Below the pieces are notes generated by a model. That model was not told the origin of the DNA and did not search any database. It worked only from the letters and a program-made list of their open reading frames with translations. Source: Gammaproteobacteria bacterium (GTDB taxonomy: Bacteria > Pseudomonadota > Gammaproteobacteria > GCA-001735895). Taken from it: a stretch of DNA of 42,457 nt. Shown piece after piece: positions 19,322 through 29,091 of the stretch; positions within the stretch are counted from its first letter, which is position 1, and every line of letters begins with the position of its first letter. Both the position numbers and the translations under genes were made by a program. The stretch is taken from positions 1-42,457 of the forward strand of contig JACNJF010000035.1 of NCBI GenBank assembly GCA_014382695.1, read 5' to 3'.

Positions 19322-19945
19322 TTAAACAGTGGCTTGTTTGCGTAGTTGCCATCCCGGGGTCAGCTGAGTCGATACCGCCTGCATAAATAGCTCGGCCCCA
19401 ATTTCTGCCGCCATGGTTTCGACGAGTTGCTTTGGAGCTGGTCCGGATGCGGTTAGTGGCTGCTGTAATACGATATCTCCCTGATCAAAATACTCATTCA
19501 ACAGATGCAGACTAACACCAAACCGATGATCTTCCAGTAACATTTGTTGAGTAATCGGGTCAGGGCCGCGATAAGCCGGCAGTAATGATGGATGCAGATT
19601 GAGGGCGGCAATCGATACCGCCTGGATCACATCATTTGAAAGTAACCAGGGCCAGCAGGCCACCAGCAGATAATCGGCCTGCTGCTGCAGTATCAGGGCA
19701 GCGAGTGTGTGAGAAGATGGGCTATAAAGCGGGATGTTATTGTTATCCAGCAATTGTTTTAACACGCTTTCTGGTTGTTGTATTTCAATCTGCGCGATGG
19801 ACAGCGGTGGTGTGTCGGATACTGGACTGGTGCCGGATTGAATATAACAGAGAGGGATAAAGCTCTGCCCGATTAAGCGCTGCAGGACCTGTAAGGTGAA
19901 GTTACCGCCAGTGCCGAGTAACACAAAGCGGCTGGCTTCAGTCAT
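19322..19945 (-). CDS. Short Fmt-like formyltransferase (catalytic domain only)
   Basis: 207 aa from ATG 19945; [16 protein letters not shown] and [20 protein letters not shown] keep catalytic N, H and D. Confidence 0.85.
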   Translation of the reverse strand: MTEASRFVLLGTGGNFTLQVLQRLIGQSFIPLCYIQSGTSPVSDTPPLSIAQIEIQQPESVLKQLLDNNNIPLYSPSSHTLAALILQQQADYLLVACWPWLLSNDVIQAVSIAALNLHPSLLPAYRGPDPITQQMLLEDHRFGVSLHLLNEYFDQGDIVLQQPLTASGPAPKQLVETMAAEIGAELFMQAVSTQLTPGWQLRKQATV

Positions 19946-20483
19946 CACAGGGCTGGGCGCAAAGCAGGCCGCTGCTTTCCAGTTCTTCGCGAAAGCCAAA
20001 GCTCTGCATGTCGCGAATGCGCTGTGGATACAGGATGCCATCCAGGTGATCACATTCATGCTGAACAACGCGCGCATGGAAGTCACTCACTTCGCGCTCG
20101 AAGCGAACGCCAGTCTGATCGAAGCCGCTATAGCGGATGTGCTGATAACGTGGTACAAGTGCGCGCATGCCGGGAACACTCAGGCAGCCTTCCCACTGTT
20201 CCTGCAAGCTATCGCTTAGCACCTCGATGTGAGGATTAATCAGTACCGTGAGGGGGATGTCGGAGGCATCGGGGTAACGTGGATTTTCGTCAAAGCCAAA
20301 AATAACAACGCGTTGCAATACGCCAATCTGAGGTGCTGCCAGCCCGGCACCATTTTGCGCACGCATGGTATCGAACATATCATCCAGCAGTTGATCGAGT
20401 TCTGCGTTATTGAAATGAGTTACCACCCTGGATGGCTGCAGTAAACCAGGGTTACCCATGCGTAATACGGATCGAATGGTCAT
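19938..20483 (-). CDS. def: Peptide deformylase
   Basis: [27 protein letters not shown] motifs. Confidence 0.97.
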   Translation of the reverse strand: MTIRSVLRMGNPGLLQPSRVVTHFNNAELDQLLDDMFDTMRAQNGAGLAAPQIGVLQRVVIFGFDENPRYPDASDIPLTVLINPHIEVLSDSLQEQWEGCLSVPGMRALVPRYQHIRYSGFDQTGVRFEREVSDFHARVVQHECDHLDGILYPQRIRDMQSFGFREELESSGLLCAQPCDD

Positions 20484-20676
20484 ACTATTAGAGGTCTGAA
20501 AGGGATTAAGCTGGCAATTTTATCAATTAATCAGCGTCTGATGTAACTTATTCAGGCATCATCGGCCCGGCTTAAAAGTCAGACTTAAATCTTTCGATAG
20601 ATTTTTCAATTACATAAAACTGGATTTCAAGCTAAACAGGATCAGCTATAATAACAGTATAAATTTAGGGGTTAAG

Positions 20677-21042
20677 ATGATAAAAACCAGTGAACTAATC
20701 TGGCAGGATACCCAGCATCAGGTATTACTTAAAATGATCGATGAGATCAATGCCAAGGAGCTTGATGCAAGTGTATTCCGTCGCCTGTGTGAATATGCTG
20801 AAATGCATTTTGTGATGGAAGAGGAATACATGCAGCAGTTGAATTATCCGTTCATCGATGAGCATATTCTGGCACATGATAAATTCCGCGCTGAGTTGAA
20901 ATGTATGAGGCTTGAGCATCATAGCTACGATGAAATATTCCGTATTGCGTTATCCGAGTTTTTAAGTGAATGGCTAAAAGGGCATATTTTTGGTATCGAC
21001 AAGCAACTGGAAGACTTCATTCTGAAATCGAATTTTAAGTGA
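20677..21042 (+). CDS. Bacteriohemerythrin
   Basis: Diiron ligands in DTQHQ, HFVMEEE, DEHILAHDKF, HIFGIDKQL. Confidence 0.92.
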   Translation: MIKTSELIWQDTQHQVLLKMIDEINAKELDASVFRRLCEYAEMHFVMEEEYMQQLNYPFIDEHILAHDKFRAELKCMRLEHHSYDEIFRIALSEFLSEWLKGHIFGIDKQLEDFILKSNFK

Positions 21043-21103
21043 ATAACGCTACGCTAAAATATAACGGGCAGTTTCATACGCTCAATATGGGCTTAGCGAG
21101 CTC

Positions 21104-21991
21104 ATGCCCCGTCAACAGCTTCAGGGCCTGATCGCGGGCTTTCTGGCCTATGCCATGTGGGGACTGTTTCCACTTTTTTTCAATCTATTACGTGATGTGC
21201 CATCCATCGAGGTGTTGCTACATCGCGTCATCTGGTCGTTTGTTTTTGTTGGTCTGATCATTCTCGGGCTGGGGCAAAAATCACGATTCCTGCAGGTGTT
21301 TAACCATCGTGCGTTGCTACTGGGATTGTTGATGACGTCGTTGCTGGTCAGTTTTAACTGGCTGGTGTATATCTGGACGGTTGCCCAGGGGCGTGTACTG
21401 GAAGCCAGCCTGGGTTATTTTTTAACCCCGCTGGTGAGTGTTTTTCTGGCCAGAGTTTTTCTGCGGGAAGCGCTCGACCCGGTGCGCTGGTTAGCCATCT
21501 TACTGGCCGCTGGCGGGATTCTCTGGCTGGTTGTAAACCTCGGGACCTTTCCATGGGTTTCATTGTCTCTGGCGCTCAGCTTTGGTCTATATGGCTTACT
21601 GCGCAAACAGCTGGAGGTTGATCCCTTGACCGGGCTCGCTGTTGAAACCGTACTACTATTACCGATAGCACTCGCTTATGCGTTCTATCTTGGCTATAAC
21701 GAAGCGGGTCATTTTATCAGTGCCGGCCGTTCTGTGAGTCTGTTATTAATGGCTTGCGGAGTGGTCACGGCGGTGCCGCTACTATTTTTTGCGGCAGCAG
21801 CTAAAAAACTGAGCCTGAGTGCCATCGGCTTCATGATGTACATCAATCCCAGTCTGCAGTTTGTGGTGGCAATCTATCTGCTGGATGAAGCTTTTAAGCG
21901 GGATCAGCTGGTGGGGTTTGTATTTATCTGGGCCGCACTGATGGTCTTTACGGTCGGCTCGATTCGGCTGGAGCTGAAGCACAGTCCATAG
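21104..21991 (+). CDS. rarD: EamA/RhaT-family transporter RarD
   Basis: GLIAGFLAYAMWGLFPLFFNLLRDVPSIEVLLHRVIWSF; ASLGYFLTPLVSVFLARVFLREAL; 10 TM pattern. Confidence 0.93.
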   Translation: MPRQQLQGLIAGFLAYAMWGLFPLFFNLLRDVPSIEVLLHRVIWSFVFVGLIILGLGQKSRFLQVFNHRALLLGLLMTSLLVSFNWLVYIWTVAQGRVLEASLGYFLTPLVSVFLARVFLREALDPVRWLAILLAAGGILWLVVNLGTFPWVSLSLALSFGLYGLLRKQLEVDPLTGLAVETVLLLPIALAYAFYLGYNEAGHFISAGRSVSLLLMACGVVTAVPLLFFAAAAKKLSLSAIGFMMYINPSLQFVVAIYLLDEAFKRDQLVGFVFIWAALMVFTVGSIRLELKHSP

Positions 21992-22011
21992 CACTAAAAA
22001 CAGTCAGGCGG

Positions 22012-23064
22012 TTAGCGCTCAATGTCGGTGTAGCGTCTCCAGTGCTGGAAGGTTTCAAAGTTTTTATAGCCATTGGAGAGTATAAAACTGAGCATGCTGC
22101 GCATGCGGTAGAGCTTGACGACGGAATCGATGCGCAGTATTTCATTGCCGCGCTCATCAAAAAACACGGTCGTTGGCATATAGTGGATGCCCAGTTGACT
22201 GGCCCATTGCTGGGCGCTCAATTTTTCTCCGCGTGGAGTGATCACCGGAGTATCCGACCACGAGTCGAGCTGACGCAATTCGAAACCCTCCAGCAGTTTG
22301 CGGGTCTTTTCATTATTCAACGGTTCGGAATGCAGCTGATCGCAGGCATGGCAATGGCGCTGCTCGAACAGTACCGCCAGTGGCTTATAAGCGACGGCGG
22401 CCCTTCGATCCAGAATGATCGGGCCTTTGCTCATCAGATCATGTTCATTCAGATCATCATCGGCAAACCTGGGCGGCGGGTCTGCGCGCTCAAGGTACTC
22501 ACGAAAGGTTTCGGTTTTGTAAAAATCTTCCACGATATACTTCATTACCGCCTGGAATCGATACGGGGTGTAGTAACCACGCATCTTGAAGGCGGTATTG
22601 CCGGCTTCATCGAAAAATATCAGCGAAGGGGTGAAGTTGGTATTTTCACGAATCGCCAGTTCGCGTTCGGTAAGTTCGGTGCCATCCAGCAGGGTAACGA
22701 CGCGACTGCCCCAGATGTCGAGCGAAATAATCTCGTAATTTTCACGCACATACTGAACGATGTCCGGCTTGGTGAAGTTGATTTCCATCAGTGCCTTGCA
22801 GTAGGCACAGTTTTTCTGACCAAAATAAATCGCTATTCCCTGTTTGCCATCCTTCAGCGCTTCCTGAAGATCATCACGCAAATCCAGAAATGACTCCTTG
22901 AACCAGTCCGGGTGTTCAATTTCACGTGTGAGCGGAGCGTCATTAAAGCCGAGTTGAAAGGCATCCTCGAAGCTGCTCTGGACTTCCGCCAGCAGGCTGC
23001 TATTAGTGCCGGCAACACATAGCAGTAAGGTCAAAAACAGGGATTTCCAGCGATTGGATGACAT
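22012..23064 (-). CDS. Periplasmic protein with two thioredoxin-like domains (SoxW-like)
   Basis: Signal peptide; GQKNCAYCKALM and EQRHCHACDQLH CxxC motifs, each followed by a cis-Pro region (FTPSLIFFD, YMPTTVFFD). Confidence 0.87.
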   Translation of the reverse strand: MSSNRWKSLFLTLLLCVAGTNSSLLAEVQSSFEDAFQLGFNDAPLTREIEHPDWFKESFLDLRDDLQEALKDGKQGIAIYFGQKNCAYCKALMEINFTKPDIVQYVRENYEIISLDIWGSRVVTLLDGTELTERELAIRENTNFTPSLIFFDEAGNTAFKMRGYYTPYRFQAVMKYIVEDFYKTETFREYLERADPPPRFADDDLNEHDLMSKGPIILDRRAAVAYKPLAVLFEQRHCHACDQLHSEPLNNEKTRKLLEGFELRQLDSWSDTPVITPRGEKLSAQQWASQLGIHYMPTTVFFDERGNEILRIDSVVKLYRMRSMLSFILSNGYKNFETFQHWRRYTDIER

Positions 23065-23173
23065 AGCTACAGCTTAGTTTAAATTATGTCTGGAATCATG
23101 CCTCAAGCCTCAGGCCGAGTCTATAGTCCAGATGAATTGGCGGTTGTGCTTTTCCAGGCGAAAAATAAAAAGC

Positions 23174-23593
23174 CTATTGCACCAGAAAATTAGTGAAAAG
23201 AACTTCCTCTATATCCTTGTTGGCGGTCATGTTTTCGATCATTTCTCGTATCTGAGCGGTGGCCAGCTGACGCACTTCTTCGCGTTTGGCCGTAGTTTTC
23301 ATATCGATAGATTTCTGTTCGCTGAGTAGTACGATCAGTTGATGGCGGATCGCCGGGATATGTTTTTTAACGATCTCTTTGGCATCATCACTATTCACCA
23401 GCACATCCGCTTTCAACTGCAGGAAGGTGAGTCTTTTACTGTCGGTAGAGAGATTTAGCACCATCGGGTCGCCCAGAGAGACGTAGCTGGGTTTGGCTTT
23501 TATGGTAGCCTCTTCTTCGGCGGCCACACTGAGCGGGCTGAACAGGATCAGCAGCAGGCTGATGATAAATATCTCAATACTTTTAATATGCAT
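23174..23593 (-). CDS. FliL-like protein outside a flagellar locus
   Basis: N-terminal hydrophobic segment; FLQLKADVLVNSDDAKEIVKKHIPAIRHQLIVLLSEQ...EMIENMTANKDIEEVLFTNFLVQ. Confidence 0.8.
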   Translation of the reverse strand: MHIKSIEIFIISLLLILFSPLSVAAEEEATIKAKPSYVSLGDPMVLNLSTDSKRLTFLQLKADVLVNSDDAKEIVKKHIPAIRHQLIVLLSEQKSIDMKTTAKREEVRQLATAQIREMIENMTANKDIEEVLFTNFLVQ

Positions 23594-23653
23594 GGTTTTT
23601 TCCAGATTCATTTGTACTATTATTATGGCCTATTTGGAGAGAATTACAGCCCT

Positions 23654-23884
23654 ATGACCCCACAGATTATTCAACAGCTCATCGAGCAATGCATGCCGGA
23701 AGCGCAGGTTACGGTGAGCGGCGCAGAAGGTAAATTTAGCGCTGAAGTGATCAGTCCACAGTTTGAAGGCTTGATGACCATTAAGCGCCATAAGCTGGTG
23801 TATGCCTGCGTCCATGCAGAAATTACGTCTGGTGCGCTGCACGCACTCACCATCGTTACCAAAACCCCTGCCGAAGCCGCCTGA
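23654..23884 (+). CDS. ibaG: BolA-family protein (IbaG/YrbA-like)
   Basis: 76 aa; GAEGKFSAEVISPQFEGLMTIKRHKLVYACVHAEITSGALHALTIVTKTP. Confidence 0.82.
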   Translation: MTPQIIQQLIEQCMPEAQVTVSGAEGKFSAEVISPQFEGLMTIKRHKLVYACVHAEITSGALHALTIVTKTPAEAA

Positions 23885-23894
23885 AGGGTTGCGT

Positions 23895-25406
23895 TCAGCT
23901 GATCTTAACGATCAGCTGATTACGTCCTGCATTCTTTGCCTGATACAGTGCGCTATCCGCACGTTCATATATGGTTTCACAGTTATCGCCCGCTAAGATG
24001 GCGGTGAGTCCGGCGGATAGCGTGATGTCGACCTTTTCCTGTTTAAAGCGGAAGTTGGCATCGGTCACTGAGTTACGGATTTTTTCAACCAGCGGTGTCG
24101 CATTCTCGAGACTGGTTTTGGGCAGCAGTAAAACAAACTCTTCGCCGCCGATTCTAAACAGTAAATCGGTTTTACGGATGTGTCTGGCCAGCATATTGGC
24201 AACCACCTGCAGCGCCTTGTCTCCGGCATTATGCCCGAACACGTCATTGACCCGTTTAAAGTGATCGATATCGAGAATGGCAAAGCTGAAGGTATCCTGA
24301 TAACGCGACCAGCGAGTGAGTTCCTGATCCAGTAACTCATCATAAGCCAGCCGGCTGCGCACACCGGTCAAGGTATCAAACATCAGCTTTTGTCGATTTT
24401 CGGTGAGTTTCTGTTGCAACTGATCGGATTCCTGCTCCATAAACTTGATCTGCTGCTGCAGGCTGTTATTGCGTAGCTCAGCCTTCTGGTAACGCGCGTT
24501 ATCTTTGGCGATAAACGCCGTTACCCCTGTTTTTATCGAATTCAGGTTGTTACTGATACTGGCTTTGAGCCGTTGCAGGTCGGTTTCCTGATCCACCTTG
24601 GTTTGTATGCTGTCGACGTTTTCCTGCATCAGGGTCTGCAGCCGTCTGCTTTCCAGGCGTCCCTCTTCGGTGTCGTTATGCTCATCCGTCAGCACATTCG
24701 AAATTTCATTCAACTGACGGGTGACGTCGATGATCAGACTTTCCAGCTCGACTTTTTCATTATTGATACCGCGGATGATGACGTGGATTTCACTGATAAT
24801 CTGATCCAGATAGTCACCCCATTCATTGATATCAAAGGTTTTTCCGAGCTTTTCCTGAATCACATCCAGTTCCGGGGTGTTGCCATGGGTCAGGGTGATT
24901 TTCTCGATCAGCGTAATCAGTACATTTTGAGCGGTAACGATATCTTCCGGCTCATGCAATAAAAGCTGATTCAGAATATCCGCAAACTGTTGCAGGCACT
25001 GGTCACGGTCGAGCTGAGGAATCGCTGTTGTTAAGGCTTCCATACGCGCCTTATGGTCGGTGTCGATTCGCAGCTGATCGATTAGCTGCAAAAGAAAGGT
25101 ATGGATACTGGAGGTTTCATTTTGAACGTCTGCTGAAGCTGGATTTGGGACATCATCCAGCTTGATCAGCAGCGTCGATAGTTGATCCAGATCTGCGCTC
25201 AGCGCATCGTTGTCACTGTCGCGAGAATGCTGCTGTATCTTCTGTAACACCTGATCGAGCTGGCTATCAAAGCCCTTGGCAGTGATGGCGAGGCGGGAAA
25301 TAGCACGGCGCAGCAATTTTTCCAGCTTGTACCAGGTGGTTTCCATGTCTTCCAGTTGTTTTAAGCTATCGAAATATTTAGCTTTCCAGTCTTTTTCTTC
25401 TGCCAC
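23895..25406 (-). CDS. Diguanylate cyclase (GGDEF domain)
   Basis: Coiled-coil N-terminus; DIDHFKRVNDVFGHNAGD; RIGGEEFVLLLP active site; RKTD I-site 5 residues upstream. Confidence 0.95.
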   Translation of the reverse strand: MAEEKDWKAKYFDSLKQLEDMETTWYKLEKLLRRAISRLAITAKGFDSQLDQVLQKIQQHSRDSDNDALSADLDQLSTLLIKLDDVPNPASADVQNETSSIHTFLLQLIDQLRIDTDHKARMEALTTAIPQLDRDQCLQQFADILNQLLLHEPEDIVTAQNVLITLIEKITLTHGNTPELDVIQEKLGKTFDINEWGDYLDQIISEIHVIIRGINNEKVELESLIIDVTRQLNEISNVLTDEHNDTEEGRLESRRLQTLMQENVDSIQTKVDQETDLQRLKASISNNLNSIKTGVTAFIAKDNARYQKAELRNNSLQQQIKFMEQESDQLQQKLTENRQKLMFDTLTGVRSRLAYDELLDQELTRWSRYQDTFSFAILDIDHFKRVNDVFGHNAGDKALQVVANMLARHIRKTDLLFRIGGEEFVLLLPKTSLENATPLVEKIRNSVTDANFRFKQEKVDITLSAGLTAILAGDNCETIYERADSALYQAKNAGRNQLIVKIS

Positions 25407-25533
25407 GCCGGTAAACCCTGATGGTAATATTTGATTGTATGATGAAGTGTTGTGAAATTATTGCAAACTCTTTGGATAGTGTAGAATTTATTAGCCAGGT
25501 TTCCACCCGAAGAACAAAATAAACTTAAAATAT

Positions 25534-26394
25534 ATGCAAAAACCCAGAATCATATTGCTAGGTAACTGCGTACTGGATCAGGTCTGGCGGCTCGATCATT
25601 TCCCTGCGCAGGATGAAGAGATGCGTGCATGTGATCAATTTCGGGTGCTGGGCGGGAATGCCTGTAACAGCGCACAGATGCTGGCGTTGCTGGGAAACGA
25701 TGTCGAACTGATCAGTAGTTTTGCGCAGGATGAAACTGCCGGGTGGTTACTGCAGCAACTGGAGGATTTGGGCATAGTGACCACGAACTGCCGGCAGCTA
25801 CACGGTTTTAAAACCCCGGAATCTACCATCTGGCTAAATAGCGAAAATGGCAGTCGGACCATCGTTCATTATCGTGACCTCCCTGAGCTGGAATTACAGC
25901 AGTTGAAGCAGATCCGGCTCGATGCCTATGATTGGCTGCATGTGGAGGGACGTAATATCGACACTCTGAAACTGTTTCTGGAATCCCTCGACACGCGCCC
26001 TCGCATCTCACTCGAAATTGAGAAAGACCGGCCCGGCATTGAGCAGTTACTGCCTTTTGTGAATCTGGTCATCGTCTCCAGCGCCTACCTGCACAGCAGG
26101 CACATTTCAGCGCATCAGTGCCTGCAGCATTTTCAGCAGATTAATCCGGCACTGAGCGTGGTGTGTACTCTGGGTGAACGGGGCTTGCTGGCAATGGATG
26201 CAGTGGGGCATCGCATTCAAAAAAGCGCAGTACCCGTACAACGGGTGGTTGATACCATCGCGGCCGGCGACTGTTTTATCGCAGCACTGATTCATCAAAT
26301 GTTACAGCAGCCGGACTTTTTAGCGGCTCTCGATTTTGCGGCTACAATAGTGGCTAAAAAAATTCAATTTAGGGGGATTAGACTGAGTGACTGA
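25534..26394 (+). CDS. PfkB-family carbohydrate kinase
   Basis: GGNACNSAQMLALLG; C-terminal signature DTIAAGDCFIAALIH. Confidence 0.92.
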   Translation: MQKPRIILLGNCVLDQVWRLDHFPAQDEEMRACDQFRVLGGNACNSAQMLALLGNDVELISSFAQDETAGWLLQQLEDLGIVTTNCRQLHGFKTPESTIWLNSENGSRTIVHYRDLPELELQQLKQIRLDAYDWLHVEGRNIDTLKLFLESLDTRPRISLEIEKDRPGIEQLLPFVNLVIVSSAYLHSRHISAHQCLQHFQQINPALSVVCTLGERGLLAMDAVGHRIQKSAVPVQRVVDTIAAGDCFIAALIHQMLQQPDFLAALDFAATIVAKKIQFRGIRLSD

Positions 26395-26734
26395 AAAAAT
26401 CTATATCTGTCAGCTGCAACAGCTGGCTGATCCCGGAAGCCATGGATTCAGTGTCAGTCATGACGAGGAAACCATCGAGGGTTTTGTGGTGCAGAAAGAT
26501 GGACAGTTGTACGCCTATAAAAACAGCTGTCCACACACCGGCTCACCGCTGGACTGGGTTGAGCATCAGTTTCTGGATCTGGATCAGGCCTTCATCCAGT
26601 GTGCGGTGCATGATGCGCGCTTTGAAATTGAGAATGGTGCCTGTGTGGCAGGGCCCTGTAACGGTGAAGCATTGCAACGCCTGGCGGTACTGCGCCAGGG
26701 CGATGAATTATTTCTGCAGCTGAATAAACCCTGA
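26387..26734 (+). CDS. Rieske-type [2Fe-2S] ferredoxin-like protein
   Basis: CPHTGSPL (CxH) and CAVHDARFEI (CxxH); GTG start overlapping the pfkB-like stop. Confidence 0.92.
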   Translation: MTEKIYICQLQQLADPGSHGFSVSHDEETIEGFVVQKDGQLYAYKNSCPHTGSPLDWVEHQFLDLDQAFIQCAVHDARFEIENGACVAGPCNGEALQRLAVLRQGDELFLQLNKP

Positions 26735-26747
26735 GTCTGACAGGCTC

Positions 26748-27122
26748 CTAGTTTAGGCTTTTAAAATCGACTACCTGATGCGGCTGGTATTCACGATCAA
26801 AGATCAGTTCAAACTGGGTGCCGTGCTCATCGACGATGGCCTTCACCTGTTTTAGATCCGGCATGCGCGTAGCCAGCCATGCCAGGCTGACCGATGCCTT
26901 GGCGTCTTCCTGATACATAATACCTTCCATCATACTCAGCGCCATATAGCGGGCTTTCTGCTGAATATCCGGATTTGCGATCGATTCACCCTGCAGCTCT
27001 ATGCCCTGGCTAAACTTTTCATCCAGCTGCTGCAGATAGCGTTGCTGATGTTCGGGTAAAGACTTATCCCGGTCGTATTGCAGGGTGAGCTGGTCGTTGA
27101 TGACGATAGCGAGCTGGTTCAT
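26748..27122 (-). CDS. Conserved-looking hypothetical protein coupled to rimO
   Basis: ORF overlaps rimO by 4 nt (ATGA); no recognised domain. Confidence 0.75.
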   Translation of the reverse strand: MNQLAIVINDQLTLQYDRDKSLPEHQQRYLQQLDEKFSQGIELQGESIANPDIQQKARYMALSMMEGIMYQEDAKASVSLAWLATRMPDLKQVKAIVDEHGTQFELIFDREYQPHQVVDFKSLN

Positions 27123-28450
27123 GGGGTCTCCTCGGTGACTAATTCGGCATACAGATCGTATTCATCGGAGTCTACGATGCTGACTTCGACGAACTGACCC
27201 GGCGTCAGTTCCTGTTCGGTATCGATATACACCAGTCCATCGATCTCCGGTGCATCGGCATAGCTGCGCGCGACCCAGCCGTCTTCAACCGGATTCTCGA
27301 CCAGTACGCGCAGGGTGTGACCGATGCGCTGATGCAGTTTTTCCGTGCTGATGGCCTGCTGGTGCAGCATGAAGCGATCGAAACGCTGTTGCTTGATGTC
27401 TTCATCCACCTGATCGGGTAATGCGTTGGCGGTGGCACCTTCAACTGGAGAATACATGAAACAACCCACACGATCGAGCTGGGCCTCGCTCAGAAAATTC
27501 AGCAGCATCTCGAAGTCTGCTTCGGTTTCACCGGGGAAGCCGACGATAAAGGTGCTGCGGATCACCAGTTGCGGACAGATTTCACGCCAGCGTTTAATTC
27601 GTTCGAGTACCTTTTCCTGACTACCAGGGCGTTTCATCGCCTTCAGAATGGTCGGGCTGGCATGCTGAAACGGGATGTCGAGGTAGGGCAGGATTGCGCC
27701 CTGTGCCATTAGCGGAATCACATCATCCACATGCGGGTAGGGGTAGACGTAGTGCAGGCGTACCCACACCCCGAATTGTCCGAGTGCACGTGCCAGCTCG
27801 ACGAAGCGGGTTTGCAGCGGCTGACCGTTCCAGAAACGGGTGGCATAACGGGTATCCACGCCATACGCACTGGTATCCTGTGAAATCACCAGCAGCTCTT
27901 TAACCCCGGCATTTACCAGATGCTGTGCTTCCTGCATTACTTCATCGATCGGACGGCTGACCAGATCGCCGCGGAAGGATGGGATGATACAGAACGTGCA
28001 GCGATGATTGCAGCCTTCGGAGATTTTCAGATAGGCATAATGCTGCGGAGTGAGTTTAATCCCCTGGGGCGGCAGCAGATCCATAAACGGATCGTGTTGA
28101 GCCGGAAGATGCTGATGCACCGCCTGCATTACTTCGGCGGTGGCATGCGGACCGGTAACGGCGAGTAAGCTGGGAAAGCTCGCATGGATCTGTTCTGATC
28201 GGGCGCCCAGACAACCAGTGACGATAACCCGTCCGTTTTCGTGCAGGGCTTCGTCGATCGCCTGCATCGACTCTTCAACCGCAGAATCGATAAATCCGCA
28301 GGTGTTGATGATGACCATGTCGGCCTGTGCATAGTCGGGCACGATCTGATAACCCTCAGCACGCAGCTGGGTGATGATCTGTTCCGAGTCGACGGTTGCT
28401 TTCGGGCAGCCAAGACTGACAAAGCCAATTTTATGGGGGTTACTGCTCAT
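27119..28450 (-). CDS. rimO: Ribosomal protein S12 methylthiotransferase
   Basis: [19 protein letters not shown]; radical-SAM [19 protein letters not shown]-terminal TRAM. Confidence 0.98.
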   Translation of the reverse strand: MSSNPHKIGFVSLGCPKATVDSEQIITQLRAEGYQIVPDYAQADMVIINTCGFIDSAVEESMQAIDEALHENGRVIVTGCLGARSEQIHASFPSLLAVTGPHATAEVMQAVHQHLPAQHDPFMDLLPPQGIKLTPQHYAYLKISEGCNHRCTFCIIPSFRGDLVSRPIDEVMQEAQHLVNAGVKELLVISQDTSAYGVDTRYATRFWNGQPLQTRFVELARALGQFGVWVRLHYVYPYPHVDDVIPLMAQGAILPYLDIPFQHASPTILKAMKRPGSQEKVLERIKRWREICPQLVIRSTFIVGFPGETEADFEMLLNFLSEAQLDRVGCFMYSPVEGATANALPDQVDEDIKQQRFDRFMLHQQAISTEKLHQRIGHTLRVLVENPVEDGWVARSYADAPEIDGLVYIDTEQELTPGQFVEVSIVDSDEYDLYAELVTEETP

Positions 28451-28995
28451 TTAAATAATACCGGTAAAAAAAACTCACTGACCAGCAGTGGTTTAGAATC
28501 AATCTGAAACAGCGATCGCCTGCCCCAGATCGGCTGGTCGGAAGCGGGCTGGTCGGCCATGGCTACTTTATACAGCGATGAATCCATGGTTAGTTTACTC
28601 CATTCAATACGGCTGCGTTTCAGCGACGGATTGGCAAACAGGTATTCACCCAGTGGTTTATTGCCCAGATGTTGCAGCTGCTGGTGTTTTCCCTGCAGGG
28701 TTTCGAGTGGGATGACCGAGCGCGCGTACACGCACAGCTGGTCGTTACATTTCAGATGTACCTGCCGTAGCAGTACTTTCTGGCTCGGTGCAATCGCCAG
28801 CAGGAGTGCTTCGGCAGGGTCGGGTAGGCTCCACTCTTCGGCCACCACATCGACACAAAATTGATCCGGACAGCGGTTTTTCAGGCGCAGCGTGAGCGAG
28901 CCTTCATCCGACAGCCAGGACAGAACCTGTGAATCTATCTGATGTTTGAGGGTTTGTGAGGGCAGAAACCAGTGGGTAGTCTGTGGTTGCTTCAA
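28447..28995 (-). CDS. ubiC: Chorismate lyase
   Basis: [44 protein letters not shown]. Confidence 0.92.
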   Translation of the reverse strand: MKQPQTTHWFLPSQTLKHQIDSQVLSWLSDEGSLTLRLKNRCPDQFCVDVVAEEWSLPDPAEALLLAIAPSQKVLLRQVHLKCNDQLCVYARSVIPLETLQGKHQQLQHLGNKPLGEYLFANPSLKRSRIEWSKLTMDSSLYKVAMADQPASDQPIWGRRSLFQIDSKPLLVSEFFLPVLFK

Positions 28996-29091
28996 GGACT
29001 TGGACTTAAAAAATAAAGCTATTATACGCTAACAGACGCTGAATACAGGCTACAAATTATGTAGCCGATAATGCCGCAATCAGTACGCTTT

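Noticed and set aside
23895-25406. Possible degenerate, non-catalytic GGDEF protein
   Set aside because: Active site is GGEEF and the RxxD I-site is present, so an active diguanylate cyclase is the simpler reading.
29048-29066. Hairpin GGCTACA-aatta-TGTAGCC downstream of the AgmX-like gene as a terminator
   Set aside because: On the minus strand it lies past the gene end but has no U-tract; short stem. Not called.
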